Part shown: positions 6,270-10,620 of the stretch, one piece after another
Position numbering within the stretch: position 1 is the first letter of the stretch
Layout: each line of letters opens with the position of its first letter
Origin: JACJYC01 sp964558465
GTDB taxonomy: Bacteria > Bacteroidota > Bacteroidia > Chitinophagales > Saprospiraceae
Length of the DNA stretch: 10,620 nucleotides
Assembly (NCBI GenBank): GCA_964558465.1
Contig: CAZLEF010000133.1
Span: forward strand, 1-10,620
Reading direction: 5' to 3'
Program-made: the position numbers and the translations under genes
Notes under the pieces: generated by a model
Database searches by the model: none
Told to the model about the DNA's origin: nothing
Seen by the model: the letters and a program-made list of their open reading frames with translations, nothing else

Positions 6270-7898
6270 CTATTTTCTTATGATGCCGTCAACAATTACC
6301 CCTGTACATCCCGAAGGCCGGGTAATGTTCAACAAATCGCAGACAGTTGGGGCAATGTCCTCAATCCAGACCCGTCTGCGATTGTTTTGCGGCGCCACTT
6401 CCCACCCGAAAAACAGGATGGGCACATGCGTATCGTAGGCGTAAGGGCTGCCGTGGGTGGTGCCGCCCATTTCGGTGTAATCGGGGGTCCAGCCGGGATA
6501 GAGTTGGATGTACAGATCGCCGCTCCGTGACGGCATGTAACCCTTTCGGAGCAGGTTGCAAATAGAAGGGTCGGTGGGGCATTTTCCAAAATCCTTCAGG
6601 GAAATGACACCGTAAACGCCGGGGTAATTTTCGGCAAAGCTCCGGACCTCCGCTTCGAGGGCTTCCTCGTCTTTGAATGGCCGTACAAAATAGATCTGCT
6701 CGTTGATAAAACTTTCGACCGGGTCTTTTTTGAATGTTTTGACCAGATGCGCGCGCAGTTTTTCGTCAAAATCGCTTGTTTTGAAATACCCGGCGGGCGG
6801 AGCAATGTAACCCGGTACATCGGCAGCGCCATGGTCGGCAGTAAGGAACAGAAGGACGTTCTTCAGTCCGATGGTTTCATCGAGGTATTGCAGAAAGTCG
6901 CCCAGCTCGCGGTCAAGCCGGAGGTAAATGTCCTGGATTTCGACGGAATGCGGCCCAAACTGGTGGCCTGCATAATCCGGGGATGAAAAACTGAGCGCCA
7001 GCAGGTCGGGGATGGAGTCCATACCCATTTGTTCGCCCTCGATGGCGGCTTTGGCAAATTCCAGGGTCAGGGAATTGCCGTACGGGGTGGCAGGCAGGAT
7101 GCCGAACTTTGTTTCCCCGACGCCGAACCGCCGGATCCCGCTCATCCTTTTGAGATCATAGGGAAAAACGGCCTTTTCGGTGTTGATGAACGGCCGTTCG
7201 AGGGGTTGATCGTCGGGCAGGGTTTCATCATACCGCTCCAGGGGTAGTAAGGTGGACCAGGGTTGTTCGAGGTATTTGTCGGGCAACCGGCGGCTGTTGA
7301 AATGGTTGACCCACCCGGGCAGGCTGTCCCGGTAAAAATCGCTGGTGATAAAATAGCCGTTGGTCCGGTCATACCAATAGGCCCCATCGGAGAGGTAGCC
7401 AACGGGCAGTATGGCGCCTCGGTCCTTGATAGCAAGGCCGATGGTCTTCGAACGGCGGTTGGTGGCCAGCTCGAGTTGGTCGGCCAGCGTAGTAGCCGTC
7501 AGCATACGGGGCGACATTTTTCCCTCCACCGAACCCGATCCGACGGTATTTGCGGTCGGGTCTTCAGAGCAATACACCTCCCTTTTCTCCTGCCGGGAGT
7601 ACCAGTTGTTGCCGATGATGCCATTCAGAGCCGGGCCGGTACCCGTATAAACGCTGGCATGCCCCGGGCCCGTGAAGGTCGGGGCGTATTGATAATGACC
7701 GTCATGCGCCACATGGCCTTCCCTCAGGAGGCGTTTGAAACCCTTTTCGCCCATATCGCCCTGGAAGCGGTAGAGGTAGTCGTACCGCATCTGGTCGACG
7801 ATAATGCCCACCACCAGGCGGGGGGCTTTTTGTCCGAAAGCCGGGGAGGAAGCAAGCAGCAGGGCGAGGCCGGCCGGGAAGATTTTTAAAAAACGCAT
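6270..7898 (-). CDS. pafA: PafA-like periplasmic alkaline phosphatase
   Basis: The product (542 aa) is predicted to hydrolyse phosphate monoesters in the periplasm or at the cell surface, using two zinc ions. The ATG at 7898 opens MRFLKIFPAGLALLLA and ends its signal at AFGQ. The alternative start 48 bases upstream would overlap the candidate promoter. Length matches the Elizabethkingia PafA type (about 546 aa). Key residues are recognisable: D35 in VDQMRYDYL, the nucleophile T76 in TFTGPGHAS, N97 in GIIGNNW, K158 and R160 in AIKDRGA, D307 and H311 in SSPDYAGHQFG, D354 and H355 in TADHGA, and H481 or so in TTHGSPYAYDTHVP. This set corresponds to the metal ligands, nucleophile, Asn and Lys/Arg pair described for PafA, so activity is expected. 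Numbering may be off by one towards the C-terminus. It lies 65 bp upstream of the EAD11-like gene. It may help scavenge phosphate along with a porin. Confidence 0.92.
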   Translation of the reverse strand: MRFLKIFPAGLALLLASSPAFGQKAPRLVVGIIVDQMRYDYLYRFQGDMGEKGFKRLLREGHVAHDGHYQYAPTFTGPGHASVYTGTGPALNGIIGNNWYSRQEKREVYCSEDPTANTVGSGSVEGKMSPRMLTATTLADQLELATNRRSKTIGLAIKDRGAILPVGYLSDGAYWYDRTNGYFITSDFYRDSLPGWVNHFNSRRLPDKYLEQPWSTLLPLERYDETLPDDQPLERPFINTEKAVFPYDLKRMSGIRRFGVGETKFGILPATPYGNSLTLEFAKAAIEGEQMGMDSIPDLLALSFSSPDYAGHQFGPHSVEIQDIYLRLDRELGDFLQYLDETIGLKNVLLFLTADHGAADVPGYIAPPAGYFKTSDFDEKLRAHLVKTFKKDPVESFINEQIYFVRPFKDEEALEAEVRSFAENYPGVYGVISLKDFGKCPTDPSICNLLRKGYMPSRSGDLYIQLYPGWTPDYTEMGGTTHGSPYAYDTHVPILFFGWEVAPQNNRRRVWIEDIAPTVCDLLNITRPSGCTGVIVDGIIRK

Positions 7899-7943
7899 GG
7901 TAGGTCTTGTTTTTAAATGGAACCCGGTTATGCAATTCTTGTT

Positions 7944-7951
7944 CAAATGTA
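7944..7951 (-). promoter_or_regulatory. Candidate promoter -7 element upstream of the alkaline phosphatase
   Basis: On the minus strand this reads TACATTTG, an exact TAnnTTTG match. It lies about 45 bases upstream of the chosen ATG, with transcription expected to begin near 7937. No convincing -33 TTTG is present. It supports the start at 7898 over the one at 7946. Confidence 0.45.
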
Positions 7952-8001
7952 AAAAGAAGGCGGGAGATGCGCTTCATTTCGCAGATGAAGTCTGTGTTAT
8001 T

Positions 8002-9450
8002 TCATCTTTTTTTTAATTGTTTTAACGCCGCCCCGATAAATGCTTTTGGCATCCACCGGTTGCCAAGCAAAACACCTTCTATGCCGCTGGTATTGGATAT
8101 GTCTTCCAATGGGTTGCTGTTGAGCAAAATAAGATCGGAAACAGCGCCTTTCCTGACAAGGCCCAAATCCTCGCGTTTGAAAAAGAGACCGATATTCGCG
8201 GTGCCGGTCCGCAAGGCCTCGTAGGGTGTCAGGCCTGCATCAACAAGATATTGCAATTCCTGATGAATGGCAAACCCTGGCACATTGTACACTTGCGGTG
8301 CGTCGGAGCCAAGCAGCAGGCCGACTCCGTTTTTGTTACATTCGAATATCATCCGCTGGCGGATTTGCAGAAAAAGCGCCGCTTCAGACGCGCTATAATG
8401 CGGAGATTTTAAAATCCTGGCGCGTTTGTCCATCCAATCCTCCAATACGGCATCGCTCATATAGGCCATTTCGGGTGACGATCGTAAATCTCCGGAAATA
8501 GGGTCTGGCGCGAACCAGCGATGCGCCAGGCTTTGTGTCGGCGTCACCCAGATCTGCTTGTCGCGAAGGGCATCGATGAGCGCCGGGATCCCGGTCGTAT
8601 CGGCCTCATCGGCGACAAATAACCCGAACCAACCGACCTCTTCCTGCTTCCGGTTTTTAATACCCGGCACGAGGCTTTCAATGAAACCGTCGAGGTGTTC
8701 GATGGTCCAGTAACCCGCCTCGATTGCGCCATATACACCCACAGTGGACGGCACATGACCCGCAAAAGGAATACCTGATTCATGGGCGGCGGCAGCCAGC
8801 GCTGCAAAACATTCTTCAGACAGCGGCGGCGTCAGGATCTTCAGAAAATCATAGCCTTCCTTTTTTTGAGCGCGCACGGCCGCGATAGCTTCTTCTGGCG
8901 TTGTGATTTCATAACCGGCCAGCGGCGGGCCGGCGGTGATCAACCGCGGGCCAAAAATTTCGCCGTTTTGGATCCGACTTCTCAGTTCCAGGTGCTTGGG
9001 ATGCCCTAACATGCCGCGGATGGTCGTCACCCCATTTAAAGCGAATAACATCAGCACTTCTTTCGTGGGCTCCAAATCCTTTACAGGCGGCAGGTGGGCA
9101 TGCATCTCTGCGAGGCCGGGCATCAGGTATTTTCCTGAACCGTCAATGATCAGGGCATCGCCGTCCCAGGACACTGTGCCCGACGCGCCCATTGCCTGGA
9201 TGATGCCGTTTTTTGCCACGACATCCTGCATTTCCAGCACCGTGTCGCTGCTCATCGGAACGACGGCAACATTTTGGAACACGATTTCCTGTTGCAGCGG
9301 CGGCGGGGGAAGGGGTAATGGCTTTTGGGGTGGGGCGCAGGCGGTGAGGATAAAAAAAAGCAGGATAGGCGCCTCTTTTAAGCGATTAAACAAACAATAA
9401 GGTATTGATATTTTATTTTGTTTGTAATTGGCGGGTTTTGAAGGTGTCAT
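8002..9450 (-). CDS. Amidohydrolase-family lipoprotein (prolidase-like imidazolonepropionase-type fold)
   Basis: The product (482 aa from the ATG at 9450) is a predicted metal-dependent hydrolase of the amidohydrolase superfamily. The metal-ligand set is complete: HAH at residues 117-119 in GLAEMHAHLP, K204 in FLKI (a candidate carboxylated lysine), H232 in AGHVP, H252 in IEHLDG and D383 in GSDAP. The C-terminus has the usual TANIG and KGAVSDLILLNSNPLEDI segments that close the small beta-sandwich. The N-terminus has a lipobox, ILTAC, with the cysteine at residue 38, followed by a proline-rich linker, so it is probably a lipid-anchored protein. The region before the lipobox is long for a lipoprotein. 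A TTG at 9393 would give a more typical 17-residue lead, and a TTG at 9480 gives a longer frame, so the start is uncertain. Members of this branch act on dipeptides, amides or cyclic compounds. The substrate is not known. Confidence 0.85.
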   Translation of the reverse strand: MTPSKPANYKQNKISIPYCLFNRLKEAPILLFFILTACAPPQKPLPLPPPPLQQEIVFQNVAVVPMSSDTVLEMQDVVAKNGIIQAMGASGTVSWDGDALIIDGSGKYLMPGLAEMHAHLPPVKDLEPTKEVLMLFALNGVTTIRGMLGHPKHLELRSRIQNGEIFGPRLITAGPPLAGYEITTPEEAIAAVRAQKKEGYDFLKILTPPLSEECFAALAAAAHESGIPFAGHVPSTVGVYGAIEAGYWTIEHLDGFIESLVPGIKNRKQEEVGWFGLFVADEADTTGIPALIDALRDKQIWVTPTQSLAHRWFAPDPISGDLRSSPEMAYMSDAVLEDWMDKRARILKSPHYSASEAALFLQIRQRMIFECNKNGVGLLLGSDAPQVYNVPGFAIHQELQYLVDAGLTPYEALRTGTANIGLFFKREDLGLVRKGAVSDLILLNSNPLEDISNTSGIEGVLLGNRWMPKAFIGAALKQLKKR

Positions 9451-9514
9451 CTTGCAAGGTGATTTGATCTTATGGTGCAAGATGCTGTTTTTTTTTTAAA
9501 ATCTGCCGCCAGGT

Positions 9515-9560
9515 ACCAGGTGAAGTGTAAAATGTGGAGCTCCCATTGTTTGAGAGCGCT
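9515..9560 (-). pseudogene. Decayed 5' end of a third GIY-YIG gene with its upstream region
   Basis: This stretch aligns with the start region of the two intact GIY-YIG genes. On the plus strand, the intact copies have ACAAAATGTAGAGGTACCAC followed by ATTATTTGAGCG. Here TAAAATGTGGAGCTCCCATT is followed by GTTTGAGAGCGC, with small gaps and several substitutions (about three quarters of positions alike by eye). Only the first dozen codons are recognisable and the rest is lost towards the amidohydrolase gene. Together with the hairpin at 9572-9596 and the tRNA fragment at 9598-9681, it marks an older, eroded unit of the array. Confidence 0.65.
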
Positions 9561-9571
9561 AAATATACGAA

Positions 9572-9596
9572 AAAAGCCACTGTAAGAGTGGCTTTT
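9572..9596 (-). terminator. Hairpin terminator, diverged copy
   Basis: A ten-base-pair stem, AAAAGCCACT and AGTGGCTTTT, with a five-base loop GTAAG. It occupies the same place, just after the tRNA 3' end, as the perfect hairpins at 9995-10021 and 10394-10420, but with a different sequence and loop. The A and T runs on either side would let it terminate in both directions. Confidence 0.75.
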
Positions 9597-9597
9597 G

Positions 9598-9681
9598 TTG
9601 GGATACCAGGATTATTCCCTTCGGTCATGTACTTCGTGCTTGAACCTGGGGCCCTCCCGGCCTCAGGGCCGGGATGCGCTA
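9598..9681 (-). pseudogene. tRNA 3' fragment interrupted by a 27-bp insertion
   Basis: The minus strand carries the 3' part of a tRNA-like sequence: the D-stem 3' strand (GCGC), a GC-rich hairpin where the anticodon arm should be, a variable region, both T-stem strands (CCAGG and CCTGG) and the acceptor strand TATCCC. A 27-base segment at 9614-9640 splits the T loop. The last acceptor base before the discriminator is changed compared with the other copies (TATCCCA rather than TATCCCG). No 5' half is present, so it cannot make a tRNA. Confidence 0.75.
9655..9674. repeat. Perfect palindromic hairpin, 8-bp stem with TCAG tetraloop
   Basis: TCCCGGCC, TCAG, GGCCGGGA on the plus strand. It sits where a tRNA anticodon arm would be. 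An identical copy lies at 10054-10073, and a copy with the loop inverted at 10546-10565. Because the arms are perfectly complementary, the loop cannot be the seven bases of an anticodon loop. Confidence 0.9.
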
Positions 9682-9710
9682 TAGCGGCTTTTTAAGCGCG
9701 GGACACCACT

Positions 9711-9962
9711 TCAATCCGGAAGGGCAATCAATTTCATAATGGCAGTTTTGGACTTTAAGGCCTTGAGGAATTTTTCCCGCTGCATGGCCTCAGATTTATT
9801 TTGGTACTGCTCTAAATGGACAATGCACCAATCCTTGGCTCTGGCCGTATATCCTTTGTGGTTGGTCAAGTGTTTGACCAGCCGGTCTTCAGGCCGCATG
9901 CCGGTATGGCCAATGTAATAACCATCAAGCTGGACGGAGTACAAAATGTAGAGGTACCACAT
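9711..9962 (-). CDS. GIY-YIG domain nuclease, copy 1
   Basis: The product (83 aa) is a single-domain GIY-YIG protein of the YhbQ/UPF0213-like type. It opens MWYLYILYSV, which supplies the first motif (LYI), then GYYIGHT at residues 15-20 for the second. R27 in EDRLVKHL is the likely catalytic arginine. KSEAMQREKFLK at 56-67 provides the expected glutamate (E63 likely). It lacks any extra DNA-binding domain, so its target cannot be inferred from the protein. Its nucleotide sequence is identical to copy 2, 399 bp away, including flanking DNA. It lies between tRNA fragments, in the same direction as the tRNA-Pro gene. A hairpin at 9995-10021 separates it from the upstream fragment. The ATG at 9962 has no clear ribosome binding site. 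It is probably part of a mobile unit (inference). Confidence 0.93.
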   Translation of the reverse strand: MWYLYILYSVQLDGYYIGHTGMRPEDRLVKHLTNHKGYTARAKDWCIVHLEQYQNKSEAMQREKFLKALKSKTAIMKLIALPD

Positions 9963-9994
9963 TATTTGAGCGCGTTAACAAATTACTAAAATAC

Positions 9995-10021
9995 AAAAGG
10001 CCACTCGTTGAGTGGCCTTTT
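9995..10021 (-). terminator. Hairpin terminator after the tRNA 3' fragment, copy 1
   Basis: An eleven-base-pair perfect stem, AAAAGGCCACT and AGTGGCCTTTT, with loop CGTTG. On the minus strand it lies three bases after the end of the tRNA 3' fragment at 10024 and before the GIY-YIG copy at 9962. It is identical to the one following the intact tRNA-Pro gene. Confidence 0.85.
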
Positions 10022-10023
10022 TG

Positions 10024-10080
10024 TCGGGATACCAGGATTTGAACCTGGGGCCCTCCCGGCCTCAGGGCCGGGATGCGCTA
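10024..10080 (-). pseudogene. tRNA 3' fragment in the repeated unit
   Basis: The minus strand shows the D-stem 3' strand, a perfect GC-rich hairpin (10054-10073) replacing the anticodon arm, an intact T arm (CCAGG TTCAAAT CCTGG) and the acceptor strand TATCCCG with discriminator A. The last part is identical to the 3' end of the tRNA-Pro gene at 10423. Beyond 10080 the similarity to the tRNA stops: the D loop and 5' half are missing, replaced by a sequence that leads to the end of the upstream GIY-YIG gene. Confidence 0.8.
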
Positions 10081-10109
10081 TAGCGGCTTTTTAAGCGCGG
10101 GACACCACT

Positions 10110-10361
10110 TCAATCCGGAAGGGCAATCAATTTCATAATGGCAGTTTTGGACTTTAAGGCCTTGAGGAATTTTTCCCGCTGCATGGCCTCAGATTTATTT
10201 TGGTACTGCTCTAAATGGACAATGCACCAATCCTTGGCTCTGGCCGTATATCCTTTGTGGTTGGTCAAGTGTTTGACCAGCCGGTCTTCAGGCCGCATGC
10301 CGGTATGGCCAATGTAATAACCATCAAGCTGGACGGAGTACAAAATGTAGAGGTACCACAT
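10110..10361 (-). CDS. GIY-YIG domain nuclease, copy 2
   Basis: Identical in DNA and protein to the copy at 9711-9962 (83 aa; LYI and YYIGHT motifs, R27, E63). This copy lies directly downstream of the intact tRNA-Pro(UGG), separated by the hairpin at 10394-10420. Between hairpin and ATG, the minus strand reads TTTAGTAATTTG, which is close to the Bacteroidota -7 motif and also occurs upstream of the sugar isomerase-like gene. It could therefore have its own promoter. The lack of any substitution between the copies suggests recent duplication, gene conversion or an assembly effect. Confidence 0.93.
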   Translation of the reverse strand: MWYLYILYSVQLDGYYIGHTGMRPEDRLVKHLTNHKGYTARAKDWCIVHLEQYQNKSEAMQREKFLKALKSKTAIMKLIALPD

Positions 10362-10393
10362 TATTTGAGCGCGTTAACAAATTACTAAAATAC

Positions 10394-10420
10394 AAAAGGC
10401 CACTCGTTGAGTGGCCTTTT
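10394..10420 (-). terminator. Hairpin terminator after tRNA-Pro
   Basis: The same eleven-base-pair stem (AAAAGGCCACT and AGTGGCCTTTT, loop CGTTG) two bases beyond the tRNA-Pro discriminator base. Flanking A and T runs suit intrinsic termination in either direction. It most likely ends the tRNA transcript before the GIY-YIG gene. Confidence 0.85.
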
Positions 10421-10422
10421 TG

Positions 10423-10496
10423 TCGGGATACCAGGATTTGAACCTGGGGCCCCCTGCTCCCAAAGCAGGTGCGCTACCGGACTGCGCTACATCCCG
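10423..10496 (-). tRNA. trnP: tRNA-Pro (anticodon UGG)
   Basis: A full cloverleaf can be drawn on the minus strand (74 nt). Acceptor CGGGATG pairs with TATCCCG (one G-U). The D stem is GCGC with GCGC, and the D loop contains CCGG. Anticodon stem CCTGC and GCAGG encloses loop TTTGGGA, giving anticodon TGG. The T arm is CCAGG TTCAAAT CCTGG, and the discriminator is A. CCA is not encoded (CAA follows). It is the only complete tRNA in the window. Its 3' end lies inside the repeated GIY-YIG unit and its 5' half inside the 96-bp repeat at the window end. Confidence 0.96.
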
Positions 10497-10620
10497 AAAA
10501 ACAAGCACACTTTAGTAACAACTCCCAGGGTTTGAACCTGGGCCCTCCCGGCCCTGAGGCCGGGATGCGCTACCGGACTGCGCTACATCCCGAAAAACAA
10601 GCACACTTTAGTAACAACTC
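10470..10620. repeat. Tandem repeat of tRNA 5' half plus leader (55-bp identical segments, 96-bp period)
   Basis: Bases 10470-10524 and 10566-10620 are identical: each holds a tRNA D arm, the acceptor 5' strand (CGGGATG on the minus strand), and a leader ending, on the plus strand, in TTTAGTAACAACTC. The second copy runs to the last base of the window, so the array may continue. Confidence 0.92.
10525..10592 (-). pseudogene. tRNA-Pro-like pseudo-tRNA with a palindromic hairpin for an anticodon arm
   Basis: The minus strand begins with the same acceptor 5' strand, D arm and D loop as the adjacent tRNA-Pro gene and ends with a T arm (CCAGG TTCAAAC CCTGG). The anticodon arm is replaced by a perfect 8-bp hairpin with tetraloop (10546-10565). 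The bases where the acceptor 3' strand should be read GAGTTGT, which does not pair with CGGGATG. It therefore cannot fold into a normal tRNA and has no readable anticodon. Confidence 0.8.

Larger units (their letters stand above)
9641..10452. mobile_element. Tandem pair of 399-bp GIY-YIG/tRNA-fragment units
   Basis: Bases 9641-10053 and 10040-10452 are identical by eye (413 bp), with a period of 399 bp. They share a 14-base junction, TGAACCTGGGGCCC, found at 9641, 10040 and 10439. The junction lies in the T arm and variable region of the tRNA. Each unit holds a GC hairpin, a GIY-YIG gene, a conserved leader, a terminator hairpin, and the 3' end of a tRNA-Pro. Because each unit carries this 3' end, insertion at the junction would restore the tRNA. 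No integrase or transposase gene is visible. It may be a homing-type mobile cassette or a simple unequal-crossover duplication. Confidence 0.6.

Noticed and set aside
7899..7946. Longer alkaline phosphatase beginning at 7946
   Set aside because: The extra 16 residues overlap the TACATTTG promoter candidate and precede a complete signal peptide.
10525..10592. A second functional tRNA gene beside tRNA-Pro
   Set aside because: The 5' half and T arm look right, but the anticodon arm is an 8-bp palindrome with a four-base loop and the acceptor 3' strand does not pair. It is listed as a pseudo-tRNA.
9598..10620. CRISPR-like array of repeats and spacers
   Set aside because: The repeated blocks are tRNA pieces, terminators and a gene. 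Periods of 96 and 399 bp and the lack of regular short unique spacers do not fit CRISPR, and no cas genes are present.

Overview
The window looks like chromosomal DNA of a Bacteroidota bacterium, probably near Saprospiria (inference). Supporting signs are a PafA-type alkaline phosphatase, a TAnnTTTG-like promoter motif, almost no Shine-Dalgarno sequences, a tRNA without encoded CCA, a Tat-exported xylose-isomerase-like protein, and a protein with an effector-associated-like domain of a kind common in this phylum.

Positions 1-9450 hold seven ordinary-sized genes. A minus-strand GMC-family FAD oxidoreductase (59-1636) diverges from a plus-strand outer-membrane porin (1795-3105). A plus-strand SAM methyltransferase (3331-3954) follows, lying between intergenic segments that carry dispersed and tandem repeats. 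Four minus-strand genes come next: a Tat-exported TIM-barrel sugar isomerase/epimerase-like protein (4174-5097), an AT-richer gene with an EAD11-like N-terminal domain and coiled-coil body (5161-6204), a PafA-like periplasmic alkaline phosphatase (6270-7898), and a putative amidohydrolase lipoprotein (8002-9450). Most products are predicted to be exported or membrane-associated and to deal with scavenging (phosphate esters, sugars, amides or dipeptides, a sterol or alcohol). They do not form one obvious pathway.

Positions 9451-10620 are different: a nested array built from tRNA pieces and small GIY-YIG nuclease genes. Read on the minus strand, it has a pseudo-tRNA, an intact tRNA-Pro(UGG), a hairpin terminator, a GIY-YIG gene, a tRNA 3' fragment, the same terminator, an identical GIY-YIG gene, another tRNA 3' fragment split by 27 bp, a diverged terminator, and the decayed start of a third GIY-YIG gene. 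The two intact units are identical over 413 bp with a 399-bp period. Their ends fall in the T arm of the tRNA. This is the most likely candidate for an undescribed mobile or self-duplicating system here. The second candidate is the orphan EAD11-like gene.
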